In this document: in pieces, positions 37,401 through 49,354 of the stretch
How positions within the stretch are numbered: the stretch's first letter is position 1
Layout: every line of letters starts with the position of its first letter
Assembly: GCF_028554725.1 (NCBI RefSeq)
Contig: NC_071670.1
Span: 35,644,001 to 35,708,000, forward strand
Origin: Zeugodacus cucurbitae
Taxonomy: Eukaryota > Arthropoda > Insecta > Diptera > Tephritidae
Direction of reading: 5' to 3'
Length of the DNA: 64,000 nt
Program-made: the position numbers and the translations under genes
Notes under the pieces: model-generated
Seen by the model: only the letters and a program-made list of their open reading frames with translations
Databases searched by the model: none
What the model was told of the DNA's origin: nothing

Positions 37401-40400
37401 CAAAGCCAAGATTTGTGTGAACTATTTACAAACAGAGCTGTAAATGCAGGCTTACATAGAGAAACACATACAAATCTATGCGGAGGAGTAGGCGATACAC
37501 TGAGGTACAAATACCAATTGGTATAAAACAAATGTGATTTGTTGCTTTTGTTGTATTTTGATTGAAACAATAACAACAAACATTTATTGCACAGCAAGTA
37601 TGTGTGAATGTGGCAAGTAAAACAAAAGCAAAAATGCAAAGTTGTGGCGACGAACAGTTTACATATACAATTTACATATATAAGTGATATACATATGCAT
37701 ATATGTATTTTCGTAAGTGTTTGTGTTTGTTTTTGTCTTTATACCGCCACCAAAGTGCTGCGCACAGTTTGTGAAACAACACGCCTGTGTTTATGCATTC
37801 GGCACGCGTACGCCACCGAAAAATTTATAAACAAAATATTGAATTTTCGAATTTACTAGGTAGCCGCCAAGTTTTTGGCTCAAACAGACGACTTGCATGC
37901 AGCTTTTGGTGCTGTTATTATTTGTTTGTTTTTGCTTTTTTTTCGTGTGTATTTTTCTGTTTTTATTTGGCTTACTCTTGATGGATAGCAGGCAATAAGA
38001 ATTTGAAAAAAGTTACTATTTCATTGGAATTTATTCTTTGCACTTGAAGTGTTGCCTTCTAGCTGTGCATTTAACTAGTTGTAGACGCTTTCGTATGCTT
38101 TTAAATGCACTGTAGGAAAGTGTACGGGTTTAGAAGTGGTTCCTTTTATCCATAATTTCACTAGTTTGCCTATATGTTCTATACAACTATAGCGTTTGGT
38201 GATTTTATAATGATATTGAAGCCTTCTATGTACCATTATTGTAGTTCCGAAATTGTACGGAGTATAAAAAGTTATTTCGTGGGCTCGCATAAAAATGTAT
38301 GTACGAGCTGTCTTCGATTAGACCAGAAAAAGGCTGTGAATCGAACAAACAACTGTATAAATCAAGTAGCAATAGAACAGTTAGAGGATTTCCACCACTT
38401 ATTTAAATAAATAATAGCAACAAATCATAATTTGACGAATCACGCGAGGAATTATTTTTAAGTCTCCAAAACTTAAAAAGTGACGAATCGAACAACTGTC
38501 AACTGTCATAATAAATTAGTGATAATCTAAAATATTTTTTGCATTGTATTACCCACTGTCAGAACCCAAAACACTGCGTAGCTCCACCCACGACATCTCC
38601 AACATTGTACTGTTCTCATAATCGTAATCGTAGCATACCTTTAGGTTGCCATGAACTAATAAGAATTTATCACTAGTTCCCAACTAGATTGAAACGCATC
38701 CCTACAGGGTATGGGTGCAACTTATTTCACTTTTCTTCTGATTTGTTTCACTTTTCTTGAATTTTGTACGTAGCAAAAACACTTGCTTTGCTAGCGGTTA
38801 AGTTGAATTTCGTGTACTCCACACACTTACACCACCTGTTCCAACACCGCAACCACCCAATTTTAAACAAGCCTATTTTTTCGACAATTTATATTTGTTT
38901 CTTTTGATTGCAATTTTAATTACCGTTTTGTTTGTTGATTTTTCGAGTGTTTCGCTTTTCACTTTGCGTCTGCCCACATGTCTGCGTGAGAACAACACCA
39001 ACTCTATATGGCTGTGTGTATGTATGTGTGTGATCATTTTGTTTTATATTATCACACTTAACCCAATCGGCTTAAACTGTTATTGTTTTTTGTTATTATT
39101 GTTGTTGTTTTTTATATTTTAGATTTTGTTGTTTTTGCTTTTTGCCCGCATAAACTAATTTTTATTGCGCTTGTTAGCACTGATTTGTGTGGGTTGCCGC
39201 CTGCGCTGAAATATTGCGTACGCCACAGCATCCACAGTCCCTGCGTGCCGCTTGCAATGGCAAACATTCCGTGGCCACGCTATCAAACAATTGCAACATA
39301 CAATTTGTAGCTACAAATACATATATATACATATATTTGTATTTAATTGCCTAGTCTCGGGCATATGGTCCAGCGGTCGCTTTTTGTATAAAATAAACAC
39401 GGCATTTATTAGAAATCTCCCACAATTGCGACCGCTTGGTGGCATGCGGAAATTTTCGTTTTTCTAAAACCCCTTCACCTTCGCGCGGTTTATTTTAGCA
39501 TTTAATGGCAATTTCACCACCATTTCAATGACTACCCTAATCTTTGCAATTTTTCTAGATCTTTTGAGTTGATTTTAATTTCTTTTTCATTTCTTGTTTT
39601 TATTTAAATTATTATTTGTTTGTATTTAACCGACACTGATCCGCATTCGCTTCTTTGGTCACGTAGCGCTTGTATACTGTGTAATTCGCACGTTTTTCGC
39701 TCAAAATGAAATATCACATGCGATTTTTTCTTAATTGCTGGCGTCTTTTGTATAGCCTATTTTTCAGCGTAAGTTGAGTAAGCCACATTTTATATATTTA
39801 TGACCCGGTCGTGAGTGTAATGTATGAGCGAATGTTGTGCGCTAATGAGGGTTTAATGAGATAGTTGCATTCTCCTTATATTCTCTGATGTTCTGGATGA
39901 TATTTCCAGAGTATCCTCTCACTGAAATTGTGACAGGAGATTACGAGAGTATATAAACACATTATTGCTCTCGGAGTTTCATAAAATCCATGCATCGATT
40001 TAATTAAAGTTCTCGAGTGTTAAAATGATATAGATACGGGCTTAATTGTTTTACAAAATTATTCCTTGCAAGGTTTTACTACTAGAATTTATTATTATTC
40101 TTCGAATTGATAAAAATCTGGACTTATTCCCTTCAATAGTTAAAATCGAGGTAAAATAAGAATAAGAATAACTATCCTGATACCAGCGCCACCTATAATT
40201 TTTGAATATATTTTCTGAAGCGATCATAATAAAATAGTATAAATCACTTTCCAAACCCAATAAACATTTACTCGCGAGTTAAGTTGGGTACAAACTCAGA
40301 ACTAGTAGTAATAATAGTACAAAGCAGAGATAAGAGAGGAGAAAAGAGAGGAGAGTAAGTTCACCAAAGAGAGAGGATAGTAGTTCTCAAATCTCTAAAT

Positions 40401-41133
40401 CGGTTTCTCAACACTTTGACCGTTTTCACACGGGCAATTTTTGTCGCGGCAATTCTTAGTTTTTGAATTTTTTTTTTTTTTTTTTTTGAATTTCTGTACA
40501 GCAGAATCACAACATTCTCTATACAAAAGAAGAAATACTTCTCAGCTTGCGAAAACTATATTACTGAACTTGAACTAAATTGTGTTTCTACACAGAGAGA
40601 CGACAATTCGTAGGAACGTTTTTATGTCAGTTTGACAGTTTTGAAATTTTCTCAGATTGATGACATATTTCTTTTACGTTTGTTGGAAAATGGCATTGTG
40701 AGACACCTTAACGCTCGTGATCAAACGATCTTCAAGTTGAGTGATACCAAAATTTGCACACCGTGACGAGGAAGACAAAAACGTTCCATTCGACCTTAGA
40801 TCTATACTGAAACAACAGAATATTTGAGATATTCTCTAAGGGATTGCAAAAATACTTGAACTGCTTGCAAAACTAAAAAGAACCATATGCTTTATGTTCT
40901 GCGATCAGTTCTACACAATTTTGCCAAATACCCACATCATGCATGCCATCACAGCCAACACGTCGCTTCATTGCAAAAATGTGGCATGCCGCGCGTATTT
41001 CGCAAATTTACCGTCACAAAGGATGTCTGACTGAGCGGCTGCCTTGCCATGCACTACCTTAACTAATTTTTGGGTACTCTTGCAAATACACATTCTCTTT
41101 TGATATTCACACCCATGTACGTGGTTGTTGTTC
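34424..41133. other. Noncoding DNA with a 60-bp tandem array and simple repeats
   Basis: 34800-35010 is strongly AT-rich. A minisatellite lies at 35686-36000. 39180-39470 is GC-richer and a minus frame there stays open between 39114 and about 39290 (...RGHGMFAIASGTQGLWM...), but it has no start and a plus frame is open over the same bases. GA-rich sequence occurs at 40320-40380 and a T run at 40466-40488. No gene could be supported. Confidence 0.5.
35686..36000. repeat. 60-bp minisatellite built on the palindrome AAGTAATGATTACTT
   Basis: AAGTAATGATTACTT or a near copy starts at 35750, 35810, 35869 (broken), 35915 and 35975, with a partial copy (AAGTAATCAGC) at 35686. Intervals are mostly 60 bp. 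Between cores the phrases TAGGTCGTAAT and TTGACAAA recur, so whole units are repeated, not just the cores. Each core contains TAATNATTA, two facing homeodomain half-sites. It could be an old minisatellite or an enhancer grown by duplication. Confidence 0.8.
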
Positions 41134-41146
41134 ACTTACCGCGCAT
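41134..41146 (-). CDS. Candidate very short first coding exon (ATGCGCG|GTAAGT)
   Basis: On the minus strand CCACAATGCGCG is followed directly by the donor GTAAGT (41139-41134). The ATG (41146-41144) has a fly-like context (CACA before ATG) and the coding part is 7 bases, ending in phase 1, the same phase as the 12.5-kb exon. Several insect secreted-protein genes, cuticle proteins among them, begin with such tiny coding exons (family knowledge). The leader upstream is AC/AA-rich. No second exon was found, so the product is unknown. Confidence 0.3.
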
Positions 41147-41452
41147 TGTGGCGCCCAAATATTTGGCTTTTCGTGTTGTTTATACTTTTCGGCTTGTTTT
41201 TGGCTAGTACTACACTAAAATCACTAACTCACTAGAAAAATGCTTAGGCAAGTAAGTAACTTAAGTGAGGTCGTCACAGCTGCAACGCGTGTACGGTACT
41301 TATGTGTGTTGCAAGTAACAACAGATGCTCGACTGAGGCAGGTCGGCGCATAGACTTAGCGACTCTTCACTGTAATTGTAATTGTAAAAGTAGCGCATGC
41401 TGAGATGCACACCGCAGGTACCTTTAGTCAGGAATGTAGTAGGCAGGCAGTC

Positions 41453-41478
41453 TGACTAAATGCTTTCATAAGTATATA
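41453..41478 (-). promoter_or_regulatory. Possible TATA/initiator pair upstream of the 41.1-kb exon
   Basis: TATATAC on the minus strand (41478-41472) is followed 25 bases later by an initiator-like GTCAGA (A at 41453). It lies about 300 bases upstream of the ATGCGCG exon; the intervening leader contains other ATGs. Weak, since such motifs are frequent in AT-rich DNA. Confidence 0.25.
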
Positions 41479-44400
41479 CACATGGCCGCAGAGGCACTTC
41501 ACATATGGGTATAGTGTTGTCAGCAGACGTGAGGGAAAAACGCTGCTTGTTGTTGCTGAAGTGCTGAGTAAGGCTAGGAACATAGTGATACATAGCAGAT
41601 AAAAAAAAAATTAACTACCAAATTTTTTATACCAGTTTATACAATTTATACCAAATATTTGTTCGATTATTTATTCTTCATTGGTTGATATGGAAATAGC
41701 TAACGTATATTAGGCAAATAAAATTTAATTCGCTAAACATTACTCTTATATTATACCAAAAAAGATATGCATATTAAAAATTAATTTGAATTAAAATTTT
41801 TTAACTGCTTTAGTTTTAAAATTTCAATCCAATTTTTTTATTTCAAAAATTCAATTTTTCAATCGTCGTTCTAATTAGTTGAAAGATATGGCTGTCTTCT
41901 TTTAATAAAACAGATCATTAATTTTCTAGATAGATGTGTTTCTCAGAACATAACGGTCTTGAAAGCAATTTTCGACCTTACTTCTATAGATAAATATTTC
42001 CAATAGCCGACAACTATTGAATACTAAGATGGTCATTGCTATAATAAATGTTCTCTCTTAAAGCATTCATTCGAATTGGCAAGAGAACACATACAAAATT
42101 GACAATGGCAAAAATCAATAGATTTGCTAAACAAAAAATCTCAAAGCCAGCCAAAGAATAAAAAAATATATGTGAAAACCAATTTGTTCTGCCTTTAAAG
42201 TGTGTTTTGTGTGGACCAATACCCCTAGCACCAAGCAAAGGTACTACTTTTGAAATGCTCCGTAAGATTCTTATTGTAATTGTTTTTATCTAGCTAAGCG
42301 CTTACCTGCCACAGAAAGTCAGAGCAATTTCAAGCGTCTTCCACTTACAATATGAAACAATAAATCAACTTCGAATGCAGTTTGATCGTTTCACAGTCAA
42401 CTGTTCAGCTAGGAGTTCAGGAGTAACTGATATTCATATATTTAACGAAGTGCATAGTTAAGTACTGAAGTGACCACAATCAGCGACCCGATAACCGCTA
42501 CTTAATCTCTGAACACAGTGGAGAATACCTGCGCCGCGGTGCTCTGGTTATGCCCCGCTCCCGAAAGGTCAGACTTATATGACAGCAAAAAACAAAACCA
42601 GAAAACCAATTTAATACGAACATAATTAGGGCACTACGTTGTTTTGACGTGATGCGTTATTTGTCATTTGTCAGTGAGCACCACTCTATTGGGCGAAGAT
42701 CACCGCGATCAGCGAGGCCATTAACAGCAGGTTCGCTCTGCACCGCCACTCAGTTTCTGCGCATCATCAATCAACGCTGAGTGATTTTTTCGGGGATCCA
42801 TTAAAATTATAAAAACAAGCAGCTTGTGTTTTTTTTTACTTTGGCATTCTTCAACGAAGCGATTTAGTGCGTGTGAACTGCAAGACACACGTACTTTTTT
42901 ATTGTTTCACTTAAACGCACAATGTCTGAGAGCCGTTTTTCCACTTGTCACACCCGAAATGTCAAAGTGTCTGACAGTAGTAGATTCGTCATTTGCGTTG
43001 AGTGCTCGCGTCTGCGGCTAAGGTACTTTTCCTATTCTATACTATTTTGTTTTCTATTGGAAAATTATTGGAAATTTTTTTGTTGCTATTGTTATATACA
43101 TACATATAGTGTACATAAATTATGTACTTCAGCGAAATTCTGTGTGAATGCTTGGCATGCCTGGAATGTGTTTGAAATGCGTGTTTGCCGAAAATGTCCC
43201 CAGTTACATGCCGCGTTCTATTTGTTTGTTTGTATTTGTTGTCGAGTGGTATTTCTATAAATAACTTGCCACATTTTTGAAATGCAAACGAAATGCTTTT
43301 CACCACTTATTTAGTTGTTTCTATTAATAATTGCTGCATAATCACCATAAATAATTATATCATTATGGAATACAGACATACATAAAATAGACTGGTATAT
43401 TTTAGGTATTGTTATATAGTGGCGGGGGGCCACTTAGAGTTTATTAGAGAATTTAAGAGACGGCAAATTGAAATATGAAAATTAATTAAAGCCGGTTCTT
43501 TGTGATATTTAATTTAATACTATTTTTTTATATGGCAACCATTCTCTAAAATAGTATTAATTATTGGCTTATCAAATATTTTCATTTTCATAGCCATATT
43601 GTAATAAATAATTATTAAATAAATATTATTGAATTTCAAAGTTTAAACAGGTGGCAACACTTCTATTTTTTTATTGTTATAAGCTTTTTTAAACTATTAC
43701 AACATTAAAAGTATGTTATAGACTTTTTATAATTTATTTTGATTTTCAAACTGGTGGCAATCTTGAACTTTGACTTCAGTTTATTTTAGTTTTCTGTACA
43801 AAGACAGAATATAATTTTTCTATTTCAGATTTTTTCTTTTATTATTATTTATTAGTTTTAGTGTCCACTTGTAGTGCTTGTGGCAGCTTAGTATTTTAAA
43901 AGGTATCTTATAGAATTAAATAGATTGCAAACAACTTTCTAAAATACTTATAAGGTAAATTAAAGTTCAATTGCTGCAAATTAATAACATCGAAGGAATG
44001 TTATGACAACGTAAATAAACTAGGGAGGGAGTTTATCACGATAAGAAGTCTTCAGTAGTGCCTTTTACTGTTATACTTTAACCTAAATGATCTTATTTAA
44101 ACAGTTTGATTCACTGATTAGTTAGTTTTAGTAATTATCAGTCAATTAAATTTGTTCTTTCAAAATTAAGAGAGTGTAGAATCGAACAGGCAAATGTCAT
44201 AATGAATTTTTAAGAATAGAAGCAGCTGTTAAACTTATAACTTTTTGTATTTTTTATTGCTTTGCTTATGTTTTTTTTTACAACAGTCTAGAAATAACTC
44301 TAAAATTAATAGAAAATAATTATAGAGTTCCAAGTTTAACAAAAATTCTATAAGCAAAACTACGTACCACCCTAATGTGCATACATTCTCTGGTGCATGT

Positions 44401-47400
44401 TTTTAGCTACCATTCAATTGACATTCTCTTTATGGTATTTATTACAAAGTACATACATACCTATGACTTTATCATACCAATTTCAAATCTATTTTCAATT
44501 TATAACAAAAGCGCCACCTTGAAATGCGAAACCCCACAAATGGACAATATGAACCGGTGAACATTGAGTGAAGCAGAAAAGAGCTGCGCTATAAGAGAGA
44601 GTGAATACAGAGACCAACAAAAACAAAGTTTGTAATTGCATATAAGTACATATGTATGTTTAAGTACATATCTATTGTTGTACATATGAAGGTACATCGG
44701 GGGCTCTATAGGTCATTTGCGTAAATGCAACTAATTTGTGTTGTCGAAAGGAAGAAAAAAATGCAGTTTTAATTTATAAATTGAACTGTAATAAATATTT
44801 ATATGCCTGTGCATTAATGTGCAGTATGCCCCGCTTAATTGCTTATATAGCTCTTAATGGCTACATTAAAATAAGACAGTTAGAAACAAAATATATGAGT
44901 CATTAAAAGAAGATATTATTCAGTTTTTTTATCGATATAAAAATATAAAAAGATTTTATATAATTTAATTTAGCCAATTAACTGTTTTCATGATGTTTTG
45001 AAGCCAATTAATTGAGATTCAATTAAGTAATTTTCTCTCAATTAAGCAGAGTTGCCTAGTGTTATGCTTGACCAATCAGGTGTTTTCATTATAGTCAATT
45101 AATTGAGATTAAATTAACTAAATTTTAAGCAATTATACGGAGTTCCCTAAAGTTGTATTTTTAAGCGCCAAAATTATTTGATTTAAACTTGTTATTTGAA
45201 CTAAAATTTACTTCTAATATCTTTTCCACCTAACAGGGTCTTTAATTAAACGCCCAGGTTCATTTATTTTATATACGCGCAGCAGTCAGTTAATTTAGGT
45301 TCAATTAACTAAATATTTTAGCAAAATGAAATGTAGTACTCTGAAGTTATGCTTTTAATTCTTCAAGTGACTACATTTAACTCTAGGTTAAGTTAGGTTA
45401 GTAGGCTTCTTGTTTCACTTAACAGAGCCTTTCAATATTCAGAAAAGTAAGAGATTCAATTACGCGGAGCCGACTGTAAATGCGTACATTTGAGTGTAAA
45501 AATTATAGTTTTGCGGCGACATATTGCACTGGAAGTACTTAGTAATAAGGCAGAGAGCAGACAACAACAGTAATATATTAGTGTGTTTATCATCTTGAAT
45601 TACGACTTTTAACGTTTTTCATTACATAAAGAGAATAAGAAGAAGCAATAGTAGAAGCAGCGCCAGCAAGAGCAGCGCATACATTTCCCGTAATGCAATT
45701 GTTATTGCTTATGACACGCATATTGTTATTGTTACAGTTTATTGCTTTTTTACAAGACAGCTTGTTGCATGTGTTGCTGTTGTTGTTGCATTTAAGTAGT
45801 TATTTATGTTTCGCAACTTAATTAAAGCAGCCAATGTCATTGCCGAGGTTGAAATGGTAAGAAGAAGAAGAAGAAGCAGCCGCAGTAGAGCACTTCAACC
45901 ACAAAGAATAGAAAGCAAAAGACAACAACAACAACAATAATATAAGTAACAAAGAAAAATCAACAAACAAATAATGGAAATAATAGAAAATAGATAAAAA
46001 GCACTTTTATATTGTCACTATTTGTCGAGAGTCATAACAAAAGACCCCATTAAACAATATATCGTATATGTATGTATGTATTAAGAGCGATAATGAGATA
46101 TAGTAGTTGCTGCAGACAATGCAAATGGACGGTGATATATCACACATTACGTGGTGTCGCCAAGCCAATGTATGCTTATCGCGACAGCAGAACACGCTTA
46201 AGAGTGGTTTAGAGCTAGAAAAAGGTGTGTATGCATGTATGTGTGTGTGTGTGTACTTGACAATTGGAAGAATTTACTTAACAAGTGATTGTAAATGCAG
46301 ATACATTTATATATGTATGTATGTATGTATGTATGAATACATATGCACTTTGCATCAGCTTGTGTTTGCATAAGCGCTTAAGCGTTGATTATATTTACCT
46401 CGCTGCACTTGTTTCACGTCGACAGCGTGCAACAACGGTGGCGGTCTGCCACTTTAGTAGGTGAATGAGTGCCACATATACACACACACACACACAGATC
46501 TATATAGAATATATGTAAATACATGCGTCCGCCATTAACCAAACGCAGTGCTGTCTAGTGTGTTGCGAGCGGTTTGTTGGCAAACAATATCGACGAAAAC
46601 TATGCAAATAATGTAGAATAAGGAATAGATAAAAGGCAGACTGACAGAGAGACGCGGTCAGCTAGACAAAGCGACATACATACATGCAACCACTTCACTG
46701 TTGAAGGCATGCACAGTTATACGACGCGTCGACCACTTGGCTGCGGTTGGGACGTGTGAAACCACCGCTGTCTGCTGACACTATACAAACACACATGTGC
46801 ATACAAACAACGCCGTTCTATATGCAGCTGATAAGCATTCATCAATGCATTAAATGCGCTATAAAGCACAAACACAGACTTCTCTGTATATAAGTATGTA
46901 TGTATATGCCACCATCGACAACAGGTATTTGCATAGCTATGCCATTGATACCGCAGTCGGCCACTCTCTATTTAAATGTGGCCAACTTGTGGCCATGACA
47001 GTGGCGCATGCGCATATCACTTTGATAGACTCATTAAATGCCCATGGCGACATTCTGCTACGCTGGATCGCTGTTTAGCCAAGCCAACTCTATTACAACG
47101 CTGTCGGAATGCGTCAAAACAATGGCGTTGATTGATGTTGACGCCAGGGAGAAAGCCGTTAAAAAATCGCAAAAAAGTTGATGTTTTTTTTTTTTTTGGT
47201 TTATCACCCAGCGCTTGGTTTACGTGAATATTGGCAAAATATAAAATTGATTGAAGTTTGTAATAGATTAAATATGTTTGTGTGTATGTCGACTGATCTA
47301 AACTGGTTGAGTTGTTAAAGCACAGCCAATGCGAAATCTAAATAAGAACGTGCTTTTTTTGGGTTCGGCTCTTGGAGAACAAGTAAATTAAAGCAAAATT

Positions 47401-48835
47401 CTCGGTACTAATAAATATATATACGAGAACATAAATACGGATCTGGTACTAATCTATATGTATTTTAATTAAACCCTTCCCAAAAGCTTTCAACACTTAT
47501 TACTACATCTGCTGCCATCCAAACTTAAGCTTTTATTCCGACAACACATCATATCAATCAAAATTGAAAGATTTATCCAGCTGATAGTTTTTATAGTGTC
47601 TGTAGAACCATTTTCCAAAATAAGCAATAGCCTATTCCTTGTATAATAAATAGGTTTTTATCTCAACTTCACTCCAGAATAATCTCCAGATCTGCTTACA
47701 TAATATGTTCTGAAGTCAGGAAGTACATTTTATAATCCCTTCCACAAAGCCTTTATTGCTGGTCCTCTTGAATTTGGTCTTGGAAGATAGAGATATCGAT
47801 TTTCTTATAAGATCTTCAGCATTTCCTCAAATACACATAGAAAATGAAAGTGAAATTGTATTCTCAAGAGACTATTTAAATATCCATAACGAAGTATTTT
47901 TTGGTATCGCAGTTAGACTCAACTGATGGTGAATGTAAAGCAGATACTGATAAATCTGACCTCAGTTCTATAGTATATAAGACGGCAAACTTAATGTCTC
48001 AAAATTAATATCTTAATTATATATTATCTTAATGAATCAAATAACGCAAAGAGCTGTGTCTCATAATTCTCATAATCGCAGTTCCTAAAGCATGATTAAT
48101 AAATTCTGTAATCCTGTATCTACTGATTTCCAAGAAAACACTGTCATACCATTGCGGTTTTGGTGAAAAACTGAAAAACCCTCTGCACTAAATTTAACTT
48201 AAGCATTTTATCAGATCTTAAAAAACGTTTATCAAGCTAATAATATTATTTTATACGCTTTAATAATGCAATTTAGCTCCGTCGGCGGATATGAATATTA
48301 TTAAATTTAGTCATAATAAATATTGGCAATTTTTTGCTTAATAAATTTCAAATATTACAATAACTACAGTGAAAAAATTAGAGTAAAATAGTGCAAAAAG
48401 TCAAGCGCAACAATAGTTTAAAGCGTGTGTTTGAATTTTCCGCGCCTAAAACACCGAAATCCAGCAAACACACCTTTTGTTTTAAAGTGAACGCAATATT
48501 CGGCAATAAATTCGCTGCTGGCAGCATTAAGTGCATGGCATATTTTCACGCTTGCAAATATGCGTTGCAAACACATGCCGAGACAGTAAAAAATCACACA
48601 GGAATTGACAAAAACCGTACAATGTGCGAACAATGGCGAAAAAGTGGCGCAAAAACTGTTGTTTATTGACTTGCTTTTAGTGCAACCGATTTCGGTTGAT
48701 TTAAAACACGCGAATTTAATTTAAGAACATTCCAGTTATGGAGCAAATAAAGCGAAAAAATCGGATTAAAAAGTATAAAAAATTTACATACCATATAACT
48801 GTGGCTAAGTGTCAAAATAGCTTAAGTCGATTTAA
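41479..48835. other. Noncoding DNA; one isolated donor site and several repeats
   Basis: CTTTCTGTGGCAG|GTAAGC on the minus strand (junction at 42306/42305) may end a noncoding exon of a minus-strand gene. A TAGGGTGG-type terminus lies at 44368. A 90-bp-scale repeat lies at 44973-45360. AAC/AAG triplets occur near 45860-45945, TATG repeats at 46313-46335, CA repeats at 46478-46494. 46380-47160 and 48390-48670 are GC-richer and may be leader or regulatory DNA; the latter has a 92-codon frame lacking an ATG. No gene is supported. Confidence 0.5.
44973..45360. repeat. Diverged tandem repeat with CAATTAATTGAGATT core
   Basis: CAATTAATTGAGATT occurs at 45005 and 45096. Both copies are preceded by CCAAT...GTTTTCAT and followed by a CAATTA...GGAGTT/AGAGTTGCC...TTATGCTT-like segment, giving a unit of about 91-97 bp. 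A third, more diverged copy (GTTAATTTAGGTTCAATTAAC...GAAGTTATGCTT) lies at 45290-45355. Confidence 0.6.
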
Positions 48836-49354
48836 CCCTTTCATGCCCAATGTTGCCTATAGGCAACATTGTACTTACCGGCTTCTAAATCTTGTTATTT
48901 AAATTATTTTGACCACCGGTTTTTTCAATTATGTATACTTATGTGCTGTGCAAGCTTACAGTAACATTTTCTGTTATGAGCTGTGCACGTATTCATTCAG
49001 TATGCATTTTCCGCAGAGTGGAATTGTCAAAATCGGTTTTGCGAAAAAAGTTATCCTAAAGTGGTTTTACAAAAAGTGTTCAAAAACATAAAAATAATTG
49101 ATTTGTTTTAAAACAAAGTGAACTATATAAATAAGTAAAGATTAGAGAGTCATTAAAAACAAAAAATTCATGAGAAAAGTGTTTAGTTTATTTATAATAA
49201 TTTATTTTTTGCCTATAAGCAACATCCTGTAACTAATTAACCAGGATATATAGGACTTTGAAATTTTTATCACTTCATATTTTAGTTAAGTCTAATATAT
49301 ATCTGTACTAAAAAAAATGTTAGCTCCGCACATTTTAATTCGGGTATGAGAGGG
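48836..49354. mobile_element. piggyBac-like MITE with TTAA target duplications
   Basis: A 519-bp segment bounded by TTAA on both sides (48832-48835, 49355-49358). Its termini are inverted repeats, CCCTTTCATGCCC (48836-48848) and the complement of CCCTCTCATACCC (49342-49354), 11 of 13 matching. TTAA duplication plus ends starting CCC is the signature of piggyBac elements (family knowledge). Directly inside the left end is a perfect 22-bp palindrome centred on CCTATAGG (48849-48870), and a near copy TTGCCTATAAGCAACAT lies at 49209-49225. There is no transposase, so it is nonautonomous. Confidence 0.8.

Noticed and set aside
42014..42238. 74-codon minus frame with a hydrophobic middle
   Set aside because: AT-rich Phe/Ile/Leu codons produce membrane-like peptides by chance; no splice or promoter support.
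43421..43440. GTGGCGGGGGGCCAC as a transposon terminus
   Set aside because: Resembles GTGGCGG at 17798 only over a few bases and has no partner end.
48391..48669. 92-codon plus frame (MQKVKRNNSLKRVFEF...)
   Set aside because: Begins with GTG, not ATG; looks more like a leader or regulatory stretch than a gene. No homologous family recognised.
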